From a virus: a DNA stretch of 64,000 bases. Position numbers and translations under genes: made by a program. Under the pieces are notes generated by a model that was given only the letters and a program-made list of their open reading frames with translations, was not told where the DNA came from and searched no databases. Shown here in pieces: positions 22,470 to 30,354 of this stretch. The number at the start of each line of letters is the position of its first letter. Position 1 is the first letter of the stretch. The DNA is taken from the IMG/VR virus record IMGVR_UViG_3300023184_004051, positions 1 through 64,000 of that record; one strand, written 5' to 3'.

Positions 22470-24377
22470 ATGCCACAGCCGCCCGATTTCACTACCGACG
22501 GTTTGCTCAACAAAGCGAACTCCGGCTTAGAGCCTCCACGCACGAAGCAACCTCTAAAAATCACCGACAGCCACCCTCAGTCAAACGGTGCAGTTTGGAT
22601 GTCATCGGGGCAAGCGCCACGCATCGGTGGTGGAACTGTGTCGTTCAAGGATGTGAGCGGCCCCGGCACTCCCTCGCACCCGATTTGGACTGTCACGAAG
22701 CCGGATGGTGAAAAGACGGTCTTTGAGGGTCTAGGCATCAAAGATGGCAGACCTACCGGGATTGACGCAAGCGGTCACGGCAACTTTCAGGCGACCATCA
22801 CCAAGCCAAATGGCGAGAAGGAAGTTATCCATCAGCAAGGCGCTACAGGAACTCACACTCGCTTCAATGCTCGTGGTCAACTTGTGACCCGTTTCACCAC
22901 AGGGGCAGGTCGCTTTACGGGTCGTGTGACAGGCGCTCACGCACCGGCGGTCAGCAATGGAAAACACGCCTTCCACGGCAATCAGTTCACCGCCCACGGC
23001 ACAGATGTTCCGGTGCAAGGCCCCCAAGCAAGAAACAAGTCAGTTGACGCAAATACACCCGAAAGGCCCCTAATGCTAAACGATAGTGAAACCCTCCAAT
23101 GGCTCCGCAAAGCGATGGACACTCCAAAATACCCAGATGTCCAAATGCCAAACAACTTGAACAGCACCAACAACTTCGTTGAGCGTGCAAAGGTGCTAGA
23201 GGCAAAGGCTCGCATCCTTGACGATATGCACGAGAACCGTGCTTTTGATGGTCGTGAACCATTCACCGACGAGGACTACGCCGCTTTTTCAGCGGCCCAC
23301 AAGGACTTGGCAGACTCCCACCGTGTTCTCGGAGAGGACTTGAAGGCAGCAATGCCTGATGCACTCCAAGCGATTTCAGCACACGGCAACGCAATGGCCT
23401 ACCACAACGGGGCTTCCAAACTTGCCGAAATGATGGAACCATCTGCTGAACTTGGCGAACGCAATCTGATGTGGCCGCATATGGACAGCAACCAGTTCCG
23501 TTTTGGACACAAAGGCCCTTGGGACACCGAGGAAAAGAACTGGCGAAAGGCTCACCAAGCGTTCATCGCCTCACAATACGCAGCCCGTCAAACCGCTTTT
23601 GACACGGGTGTAGTGGAAAAGGGTATGGATGAGAGCCTTGCCGACATCCTTCGTCACGACAAGGGCCACGATGACTGGCACGCAATGCACGGTGATGAGC
23701 CTTGCACTTCAGAAGCCGACTGCGCCGCTAAGCGAGCCAAGTATGCCGAGGTGAAAGCCGAGGAAGCAGCAAGTGTTTCCAAAGGTGGCCCAGAGGAAGC
23801 CCCACGCCGAGGCAAATACACGATGCGTGATGCCCAGATGAAGTATCTGCGAGAGCGTATGGCGGAGCGCAGGGCTTCTGGTGAAAAGGCAGGCGATGAG
23901 GGTCGGGGAACCGGCTCACACACCGTTGGCGACTTCCCCGGACACCCATTCCGAGGCAACCAATACTCCAAGTCAGTTGAAGTGGTGGAAAAGGGCGATG
24001 TCCCCGGTCACATTTTCCACGGCAACCAATACATCACAGGAACCACCTCAATCCCTGACAACGTTGGTGGTCGTGACTTTGATGCCAAGTCCACCCTTGG
24101 TCAAATCGGGCAAATGAACATCCTGAGCGTGAGTGGTGGAAAAGTCCACTCTATTCACGACACTGATGGTGCAGTCGTAGGTTTGGAACTCCCCGTCAGC
24201 AGCGGCTACAAGGTGCGTGTTTTCCTCGCAGATGACGACACCTACACCGTTCAGCGTGTCCACCGTGACAATGTGAAGGGTGAGCAAACGGGCGTGTATG
24301 CCGACGAGGTTGGTGAAAGCGTCTACCAAGCCGGTATGTACAAGTCCAATCCATTCGGCGGACACTCTCCCCGATAA
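22470..24377 (+). CDS. GNQ-tagged virion-associated protein (635 aa, three tags)
   Basis: A 635-residue protein with tags near residues 165 (KHAFHGNQF), 487 (GDFPGHPFRGNQY) and 508 (KGDVPGHIFHGNQY). The first 160 residues look beta-rich with Gly-Asp turns (TKPDGEKTVFEGLG, TKPNGEKEVIHQQG, an internal near-repeat). The middle (180-430) is helical with His/Ala pairs. Residues about 430-520 duplicate a module found in the protein at 25673. The last about 110 residues form a separate beta-rich domain (INILSVSGGKVHSI...VVGLELPVSSGYKVRVF). No catalytic family recognised. It starts six bases after the protease gene ends. Confidence 0.65.
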   Translation: MPQPPDFTTDGLLNKANSGLEPPRTKQPLKITDSHPQSNGAVWMSSGQAPRIGGGTVSFKDVSGPGTPSHPIWTVTKPDGEKTVFEGLGIKDGRPTGIDASGHGNFQATITKPNGEKEVIHQQGATGTHTRFNARGQLVTRFTTGAGRFTGRVTGAHAPAVSNGKHAFHGNQFTAHGTDVPVQGPQARNKSVDANTPERPLMLNDSETLQWLRKAMDTPKYPDVQMPNNLNSTNNFVERAKVLEAKARILDDMHENRAFDGREPFTDEDYAAFSAAHKDLADSHRVLGEDLKAAMPDALQAISAHGNAMAYHNGASKLAEMMEPSAELGERNLMWPHMDSNQFRFGHKGPWDTEEKNWRKAHQAFIASQYAARQTAFDTGVVEKGMDESLADILRHDKGHDDWHAMHGDEPCTSEADCAAKRAKYAEVKAEEAASVSKGGPEEAPRRGKYTMRDAQMKYLRERMAERRASGEKAGDEGRGTGSHTVGDFPGHPFRGNQYSKSVEVVEKGDVPGHIFHGNQYITGTTSIPDNVGGRDFDAKSTLGQIGQMNILSVSGGKVHSIHDTDGAVVGLELPVSSGYKVRVFLADDDTYTVQRVHRDNVKGEQTGVYADEVGESVYQAGMYKSNPFGGHSPR

Positions 24378-24439
24378 ACCAACTTTTAGAAATAGTGGGA
24401 TAGCATTATCCCCATAAGCCTCTACGAAAGGTAGAACCT
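24378..24439 (+). promoter_or_regulatory. Promoter with palindrome GGGATAGCATTATCCC
   Basis: TTTTAGAAATAGTGGGATAGCAT resembles the promoter at 20333. The -10 TAGCAT (24401-24406) lies within the perfect inverted repeat GGGATA-gcat-TATCCC (24397-24412), a possible operator. GAAAGGT is the ribosome site for the gene at 24440. Confidence 0.5.
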
Positions 24440-25195
24440 ATGTCAGAAATCAGCAACGCAGATGTGGCCGAATGGGTCGTTTCATTTTGGAAGCAAGCCC
24501 CTAGTGAAATCGCCAAGGGAGGCCCCGGTTCTGGCGAGGGTCCCGGACACCCATTTCGAGGCAACCGCTACACGGGTGGCGTTCAGTCTGCCGGTCACCA
24601 CGAAATGCGTGAACACTCTCGTGGCTGGGGTCACGGTCAGCATATGACCGGCGCTGCCGCTCGTATCGCCGCAGGTCGTGTTGCGCTTGCTCACGGTGAC
24701 CACGGACAGGCTCGCGAACACTTCAACGAAGCCGCCTTCCACGCTTCACAGGCTTCATCACAAATCGCTCACGGCGCTGGTAGCCGTGAACTTGGTCACC
24801 ACGCAGAGGCCCTGTATCACGCTGCTCACCACGCTGGCGATGCTGCTGAAAAGGCTGGCTACTTGACCAACCGCCACGGCGAGGCTATTGGCAATGGCCG
24901 TGAAACCACTGTTGTGACCCGTGACCAACTGCTGAACACTGAGGCTGGTCGTGCCGTTGGCTCAACAAGCAACTTTGACCGTGGTGGTCGCTTCGGCCCC
25001 GTTGACACTCGCCTCATCCCTGAGGGTCGCTCAACTGACCGTGTTCTTACGACGGCTGAACTTAGCAATGCCGCCCAAGGCGCTCGTGACAACGCTGAGC
25101 GTGCCGCCAACCTTGCCGGTGCTGCCTCGCACGCTGCGACTTCTGCTCGTGGCTTGATGAGTCCAACCGCTATGGGTCGCGCAGCCGGTCAATAA
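24440..25195 (+). CDS. GNQ-tagged His/Ala-rich helical protein (251 aa)
   Basis: A 251-residue protein with one tag near the N-terminus (residues 26-44, GGPGSGEGPGHPFRGNRY). The remainder is an Ala/His/Gly/Arg-rich helical protein with repeated HxxA and AxHA spacing (QAREHFNEAAFHASQASSQIAHGAG, HHAEALYHAAHHAGDAAEKAG). This composition recalls DNA-condensing or metal-binding internal proteins. Codon choice is strongly biased toward GCT/CGT/GAC, implying high expression. The neighbouring Dps gene starts 12 bases after the stop. Function inferred only. Confidence 0.65.
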   Translation: MSEISNADVAEWVVSFWKQAPSEIAKGGPGSGEGPGHPFRGNRYTGGVQSAGHHEMREHSRGWGHGQHMTGAAARIAAGRVALAHGDHGQAREHFNEAAFHASQASSQIAHGAGSRELGHHAEALYHAAHHAGDAAEKAGYLTNRHGEAIGNGRETTVVTRDQLLNTEAGRAVGSTSNFDRGGRFGPVDTRLIPEGRSTDRVLTTAELSNAAQGARDNAERAANLAGAASHAATSARGLMSPTAMGRAAGQ

Positions 25196-25207
25196 GGGAT
25201 TTCACTA

Positions 25208-25666
25208 ATGAACATTTCCAAAGAAGGTGCTGGCGCTTTGGCATCAGCACTTGCTACTTGCCTTGCAAACGCAACGATTATGTATCACCGCGTTCACGGC
25301 TTTCATTGGAATGTCGTTGGCCCAGACTTTCCGCAATGGCACGACAAGTTTGCTGAAATCTACGATGATGTCTACGGCTCACTTGACCCCATTGCTGAAA
25401 ACATCCGCAAAATCGGTGGCGTAGCCCCATTCCGCTTGTCGGACTTGGCTGTGCGCGCCACCGTTGCTGATGACAATGTTGGCGATTACTCGCCACAAAG
25501 CCTTATCGGTAGTTTGCTTTCCACCAATGCTGGCGTTTTGGACAGTCTTGACCGGGCTTTCCAAATCGCCACCGACACTAATCAGCAAGGCATTGCCAAC
25601 TTCATTGCAGAGCGCATTGACGCTCACCAGAAATGGAACTGGCAACTGTCTGTCTCTAGGGGATAA
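25208..25666 (+). CDS. dps: Dps-family ferritin-like DNA-protection protein
   Basis: A 152-residue Dps protein. The intersubunit ferroxidase residues are intact with the family spacing: H33, H45, D60 and E64 (in HGFHWN, QWHDKF and DPIAEN). Dps dodecamers oxidise and store iron and can bind and compact DNA. It lacks the GNQ tag but lies between two tagged genes in the same operon, and is preceded by a GGGATTTCACTA word right at the ATG. A phage-encoded Dps in the virion block suggests protection of packaged or newly injected DNA from oxidative damage; inference. Confidence 0.88.
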   Translation: MNISKEGAGALASALATCLANATIMYHRVHGFHWNVVGPDFPQWHDKFAEIYDDVYGSLDPIAENIRKIGGVAPFRLSDLAVRATVADDNVGDYSPQSLIGSLLSTNAGVLDSLDRAFQIATDTNQQGIANFIAERIDAHQKWNWQLSVSRG

Positions 25667-25672
25667 CACCAA

Positions 25673-27610
25673 ATGGACAATCTTGACCAGTCAATCATTT
25701 CGTGGGTCATCAAGACCGTCGGCTTCGTCACCAAAGGCGGGCCTGAGGATACCCCTGAGGGCGGCAAGATGTCTTGGCAAGAGTGGAAACTCAAACGATA
25801 TGCCGAGCGGCGCACCGCAGAGCGGCGTGCGCGCTACGCCAACAACTCATCAGGCGGACACACCGTTGGTGATTATCCGGGTCATCCCTTCCGTGGGAAC
25901 CAATACCAAAAGGCCCTTACTGAAATCTTGAAGGGCGACTTGCCCGGTCACACTTTCCGAGGCAACCAATGGACTTCCCTTGGTGGTAAAGCCGATGCAC
26001 TTAGCGGTGCAGTTCAGAAGTTGTCTCTCAGTTCCACCCCAGAGGAAATCCGTAGTCTTGCTCGTGTTCACCAAGGGCTTGCGTTTCAACACGTCAACGT
26101 TGTCTCACAACACGAGGAAATGCCTTACCTGACGACCCCGCAGGAAATCGGTGCTGAAGCCCACCAAGACCTTACGAACAGTTCTTCGATTGCACAAGGC
26201 GTTCACGACGAAGCCGCCGAAGCCCACCAACACGCCGCCGCAGAACTCAACCACGTTGCTGAAATGATAGAAAGCGGCAGAAGTCAGGGAAGTTTGCGCC
26301 TCGCAATGGCTACGGCTAAGGGAGCAAGTCTTTTAGCCGCCGATGCCAGCCGTGAAGGTGACAAAACCGCATTGCCTCACCCTGTAGGCGACCCAGAGTT
26401 CCGTGACCACGAGGCCAAGATGGATGCTGAAATGGAAGCGGAATACCAAGCGAAGTTTGGCAAGTCCGTTGATTTCACTAAGGGCGACCTCCCCGGACAC
26501 CCTTTTAGAGGGAACCAATACGCCACTGGTCAAGAGTTGTCAGACAAGGCAACTAACCTCCGCAACACCGTTGAGAGGGGCATTGACCCTTACAGCGCCA
26601 ACCAATATTCGGTCACATCTTTTCACAACGATATTGCCGACAGGCATCAAAACTTGGCCGCAGACCACAGAGAAGCCGCTGAAGCACTACAACAGTTGCA
26701 AAGTCAAGTAGCGAATGAGGGGAATGTCGCTTTGACGGAACACCTCACCCGTGAAATCGGGAGCCACAGAGAGGCCGCCGCTATTCACCAACTTGCCGCC
26801 GACAACCACGACAAAGTGATTGACGCTGCAATCAACCCTCGTGGTGCTGATTGGTCACAACAAGCGGATGCTGCTGCCGATGCCACCCGTGCCGCTGACC
26901 GTGCTAGCGCAAAGGCGGCAATCGTAGAGAGACAAAGAGCAATGATGCCAACGCTAAAGTCAATCTCTTTCACTAAAGGCGATTATCCGGGACACCCTTT
27001 TCGTGGCAACCAATACAGTCACGGTGAAGCCGCCGCCGCTTTGCGTGACCTTGCTAAATCAGCACGAGCCGCCAATGCGAAGTCTCGCCTAAAGACCGAT
27101 GTTTTGGGCATTTCCGGCGCACGCTCGGACAAGACGGGGAACTACAACCGTAGCGTTCCCACCTACTCAACGCCTCGCTACCTGCAAAGCCAGACGGAGA
27201 ACGCAAAGGAACACAACGAATACATTGCCTCTCACGCCGAAGCCCTTGCAAAGCGTATTGAGAGCGACACTTCCAAGCCAGTAGAGCAGCACATTGCTGA
27301 TTTACAAGATGCCGTCAGTGGCTTGCGTAGTCAGGGTCAGTTCCACACCAGCGTTGACAACTACGACACGGGTGGCAACTACTACCGTTCAGCAAACGCA
27401 GGACAAGGCATTGTTGACCACCTCTCGGGTATGAAGTCTGAAGCACCGGCTTCCGAGCCTGACGAGCCACAGTATGCAGGTGGCACGACTAGTGAAATCG
27501 CCGCAGGGCTTCAAGAAGGTATCCGTAGTGGGCGTATTAGCACCCCAATGGATATGGATAACTACCTTTACGAGAGCGGCTTTGACGGCGACCCAACCGA
27601 ACTGTTCTAG
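25673..27610 (+). CDS. GNQ-tagged multidomain helical protein (645 aa, four tags)
   Basis: A 645-residue protein with four tags near residues 64, 87, 270 and 435. Between them are helical segments: 100-265, 280-420 and 450-640. Each begins a few residues after a tag and is rich in Ala/His/Gln (ADHREAAEALQQL, REAAAIHQLAADNHDKVID). The first about 90 residues duplicate a module in the protein at 22470 (KGGPE-x-x-P start, GHTVGD and two tags in the same order). Two tags are preceded by Phe-Thr-Lys encoded by a TTTCACTA word. It may be cut by the phage protease into four pieces. No enzyme family recognised. Confidence 0.65.
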   Translation: MDNLDQSIISWVIKTVGFVTKGGPEDTPEGGKMSWQEWKLKRYAERRTAERRARYANNSSGGHTVGDYPGHPFRGNQYQKALTEILKGDLPGHTFRGNQWTSLGGKADALSGAVQKLSLSSTPEEIRSLARVHQGLAFQHVNVVSQHEEMPYLTTPQEIGAEAHQDLTNSSSIAQGVHDEAAEAHQHAAAELNHVAEMIESGRSQGSLRLAMATAKGASLLAADASREGDKTALPHPVGDPEFRDHEAKMDAEMEAEYQAKFGKSVDFTKGDLPGHPFRGNQYATGQELSDKATNLRNTVERGIDPYSANQYSVTSFHNDIADRHQNLAADHREAAEALQQLQSQVANEGNVALTEHLTREIGSHREAAAIHQLAADNHDKVIDAAINPRGADWSQQADAAADATRAADRASAKAAIVERQRAMMPTLKSISFTKGDYPGHPFRGNQYSHGEAAAALRDLAKSARAANAKSRLKTDVLGISGARSDKTGNYNRSVPTYSTPRYLQSQTENAKEHNEYIASHAEALAKRIESDTSKPVEQHIADLQDAVSGLRSQGQFHTSVDNYDTGGNYYRSANAGQGIVDHLSGMKSEAPASEPDEPQYAGGTTSEIAAGLQEGIRSGRISTPMDMDNYLYESGFDGDPTELF

Positions 27611-27619
27611 GAGAACTAA

Positions 27620-28216
27620 ATGAGCAACCCTTTTCACCCCGACAGCCTTGACCCAATCGGCGCTGAGGCTATGCGTATTCTCAAAGGCGATTATCCGGGA
27701 CACCCATTTCGGGGTAATCAGTACACCGAAGGCTCGCTCTCGGATACCTCAACACGCTTATCCTCATTTGTGGCTAAAAACCGTAGCAACCTTTCACCTT
27801 CGGATGCACAGGACATTGCAGACAGCCACGATGCACACGCCGAGATGCACGGCTTTGCCGCCAAGCAACTTCGTGACCACATAGATGCGATTACCTCGCC
27901 AGAGAACCTTCACCGTGACGGTGAGGCAACCAAGGCGCAGGTTCAGGCCACGCTGAAGCAAGCCGCCGAACTCACCAAGGCAGCCGAAGCCCACGAAAAG
28001 GCGGCGGATGCACACGGCAAAGCCAGCGACACGGTGCTGAAATCACAGGGCGAGTGGGGTGGTCGTTTGGGTGTAAACGAAAAAGCCCCGACTACTTCGC
28101 AAGTTTCTGCCGCTTCTAGTGCCGCTTCCAAAGCCTCTGTTGCTGCTGAAAACATTGTTCCCTTCCCAGATGCCGGAGTTCAGTTGCCACTTGGCGCTCC
28201 CTACTACGGCGGATAG
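27620..28216 (+). CDS. GNQ-tagged small helical protein (198 aa)
   Basis: A 198-residue protein with a single tag at residues about 22-35 (KGDYPGHPFRGNQY), then a helical body with His/Ala pairs (DSHDAHAEMHGFAAKQLRDHIDAI, AAEAHEKAADAHGKA). It resembles one segment of the 645-residue protein upstream, suggesting modular duplication. A GGAG ribosome site lies 8 bases before the ATG. Function unknown; probably an internal capsid or cargo protein. Confidence 0.6.
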   Translation: MSNPFHPDSLDPIGAEAMRILKGDYPGHPFRGNQYTEGSLSDTSTRLSSFVAKNRSNLSPSDAQDIADSHDAHAEMHGFAAKQLRDHIDAITSPENLHRDGEATKAQVQATLKQAAELTKAAEAHEKAADAHGKASDTVLKSQGEWGGRLGVNEKAPTTSQVSAASSAASKASVAAENIVPFPDAGVQLPLGAPYYGG

Positions 28217-28284
28217 CGGTACGCAGTACAAGTATTTCCAAATAACGGTGTAGCATTTCAGCAGAACCCGAAAGGATTAGCCAT
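28217..28284 (+). promoter_or_regulatory. Promoter before the 494-aa tagged protein
   Basis: ATTTCCAAATAACGGTG is followed by TAGCAT (28251-28256), matching the promoters at 20333 and 24386. GAAAGGA is the ribosome site of the gene at 28285. Confidence 0.55.
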
Positions 28285-29769
28285 ATGATTAGAGTTCCGG
28301 GCGACGACCCAACGACTGTATCTTTCATTCAGAAAGGTGTCGAAGCAAACAACGGGCGTATTGCCTCCGAGCAAGTCACGAAGGCCGCTGCCGCTGAAGT
28401 GGTCGCTCGCACCGCTTTTGAGAACGCCAACTACCGTTTGGAAAAGGCTACCGAAACTCTGAAGGCTAGTGAAATCGCTTACCAAGAGGCCGTTGCCAAA
28501 TCAGCGTGGAACAAGGAACAAGTGCGAGCCGTCTACAACAACGCTCTCGCAGGCTTCCGTGACGCAGACCGCAATGCTGAAATCGCCGCAGAACAGTTTT
28601 CTTTGGCTAAGGCTGCTCTCGGTGGACTTCGTTCAGTCGCTAAGGCTGGCATCAGCAACGGCAACGAACTGAAGGCCGCTGTCAAACTCGCTAAGACCCC
28701 AGAGGAAAAGAAAGCCTGTGTGGATGCTGCTGAAAAGTTGAAGTTGGTCTTTTTCCTGCCTAAGGGTTGGAAGGCCGAAGCCGACAAGATGGTTGCAAAG
28801 TCAAGTTTCACCTCAGCCGAGCGTGCATCGTTCGTTGAAGCCGAGCGCAAGGCTCTGTCCATCAAGGACAAGCAACCGCACATCGCTTTGGAAATCTTGA
28901 ACAATGTTGCTGATGCCTACGCTATAGAGGCTGGCGATGCCAAGCAAAAGGGCGACCTCGCTACTTTTCAGCGCCTCGCTGCCGAAGGTGGTCGTGTGCG
29001 TGGTTTGGCTACCCAAATCCGCCAAGAAGGTTTTGACAACAAGTATCCCGTTCAAGATGTCAAAGACATCACCAACCTCCCTTTGGAAGTCGTTGGTAAA
29101 ACTGCAACTACTAACATTACGAAAGAAGTGATTATGCCCGATGCAAAGATTTTAGTCGTTTGCCCTTCCTGTGGTGGCGACGGCCCCGCCTCTTGCGAGA
29201 TGTGCGGTGGTGAAAAGATGGTTCCTGAGGCTGCATACCACGCCGCTTGGGGCAACAGCGACTATGACGACGAGCCGGGAATGGCCTTCACCACGAAGTC
29301 CCTCTTGACCCGTGACTTCCAAAAGTCCGTCGGCTACCAGAACTACATTTTCACTAAGGGCGGCCCCGGCTCAGGCGAAGGCCCCGGTCACCCGTTCCGT
29401 GGAAACCAGTGGACTGGTGGGCAAAGCGCAGGTGGTCGTCTTATCCACGAACGCGAGGGCCACAAGGTCACGATGAAGCGTTATGAGGAAGGCGCTGCCG
29501 CTCACAAGGCTGCTGCTGAAGCGCAGAAGGCTATCGCTCGTGGTCACGAGAGTCAGGGTCGCCACGCTAAGGCCGCAGAAGCCCACCGTGCCGCCGCCGA
29601 ACACCACAAGGCCGCTGCCGGTTTCCACGAAGGCATTGCCGGTATTCACCAAAAGGTTCACGGCGACGAAACTGCTCGCTCGGAACACCGTGGCGAAGCC
29701 GCCAAGCAACGTGTGTATCAGGGTCGCTCCACCGCCGAAGCCGCACGCTTGGAAGCCTTGGCTGCCTAG
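28285..29769 (+). CDS. GNQ-tagged coiled-coil and zinc-finger protein (494 aa)
   Basis: A 494-residue protein. Residues 1-280 are a long Ala/Glu/Lys-rich coiled coil. Residues about 292-310 carry a DnaJ-type zinc motif (CPSCGGDGPASCEMCGG). One tag (KGGPGSGEGPGHPFRGNQW) lies near 357-376. The last 110 residues are extremely Ala/His/Gly/Lys-rich (AAAHKAAAEAQKAIARGHESQ, HRAAAEHHKAAAGFHEG), histone-H1-like. The tag sits between the zinc motif and the basic tail. The tail may coat DNA. A TAGTGAAA word is read as Ser-Glu-Ile. No exact family recognised. Confidence 0.65.
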   Translation: MIRVPGDDPTTVSFIQKGVEANNGRIASEQVTKAAAAEVVARTAFENANYRLEKATETLKASEIAYQEAVAKSAWNKEQVRAVYNNALAGFRDADRNAEIAAEQFSLAKAALGGLRSVAKAGISNGNELKAAVKLAKTPEEKKACVDAAEKLKLVFFLPKGWKAEADKMVAKSSFTSAERASFVEAERKALSIKDKQPHIALEILNNVADAYAIEAGDAKQKGDLATFQRLAAEGGRVRGLATQIRQEGFDNKYPVQDVKDITNLPLEVVGKTATTNITKEVIMPDAKILVVCPSCGGDGPASCEMCGGEKMVPEAAYHAAWGNSDYDDEPGMAFTTKSLLTRDFQKSVGYQNYIFTKGGPGSGEGPGHPFRGNQWTGGQSAGGRLIHEREGHKVTMKRYEEGAAAHKAAAEAQKAIARGHESQGRHAKAAEAHRAAAEHHKAAAGFHEGIAGIHQKVHGDETARSEHRGEAAKQRVYQGRSTAEAARLEALAA

Positions 29770-29788
29770 TCAGTTCCAAAACTCACGG

Positions 29789-29840
29789 CTAGCCGCCACT
29801 ACTGAAATCCCGAAGTATGGGATAAAGTAGTGGCGGTTAG
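29789..29840. promoter_or_regulatory. 15-bp hairpin overlapping a -10 element
   Basis: CTAGCCGCCACTACT (29789-29803) pairs with AGTAGTGGCGGTTAG (29826-29840) with one G-T wobble. An inner ATCCC/GGGAT stem (29807-29811 with 29819-29823) extends it. A TAAAGT hexamer (29823-29828) overlaps the right arm, so the palindrome could be an operator for the gene at 29860 or a terminator for the one before. Confidence 0.55.
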
Positions 29841-29859
29841 TCATTTCTAAGGGGAACCA

Positions 29860-30147
29860 ATGCGTAATCCATTCGAGACAGCAGAACTTACGAAGTCGCT
29901 GGGAGTGTGGATTGCGAAGGCTCGTGAGGTGGAAATCCACAAGGCGGGGAACGCACAAGGTCTGATTGACTGGTACAACAACGGTGCTGATGGTCAAATC
30001 AACTGGGGCGAACACGGGGACTTTGATGCCTGTGTCGCTATTGCTGGAAAATACCTTGACAACCCCGAAGGGTTTTGTCAGAACCGTCACATTGACGCAA
30101 CCGGCGAACCTGCTGGAAAAGCACCCGGCGAAGCACAGGAAAAGTAG
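29860..30147 (+). CDS. Conserved small phage protein (95 aa)
   Basis: A 95-residue protein. The segment GADGQINWGEHGDFDACVAIAGKYL, then NPEGFCQNRHIDATGEPAGKAPGE, is a pattern I have seen as a small conserved domain in actinophage structural regions. The invariant Trp-Gly, Cys and Asn-x-x-His suggest a compact fold. AAGGGGA ribosome site precedes the ATG. It starts 20 bases after the hairpin. Function unknown, possibly a cargo or head accessory protein. Confidence 0.6.
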   Translation: MRNPFETAELTKSLGVWIAKAREVEIHKAGNAQGLIDWYNNGADGQINWGEHGDFDACVAIAGKYLDNPEGFCQNRHIDATGEPAGKAPGEAQEK

Positions 30148-30153
30148 TTCCTG

Positions 30154-30351
30154 ATGGAAGTTAGCGACTTTTTCAGTGACAACCTCGCGCCTAAGACCGC
30201 TAAGACTTTGGAAGCGGAGAAGTTCACCAAGGCTACGGCGAAAGGTTCTTGGGACTTCAGCACCAATGGGCTACTCAAAGTAGTCATTCCTACCCCTGTT
30301 TCCAAAACTAAGTCGCTGGATTTCAGCACGTCCGCCCTTCTCTCGGAGTAG
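30154..30351 (+). CDS. Small hypothetical protein (65 aa)
   Basis: A 65-residue protein beginning MEVSDFFSDNLAPKTAKTL. Two near-repeats are visible (SWDFSTNGLLKVV and SLDFSTSALLSE). It ends three bases before the multidomain gene. The small size and position suggest a chaperone or linker partner of the 1248-residue protein, but no motif supports a specific role. Confidence 0.45.
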   Translation: MEVSDFFSDNLAPKTAKTLEAEKFTKATAKGSWDFSTNGLLKVVIPTPVSKTKSLDFSTSALLSE

Positions 30352-30354
30352 GAA

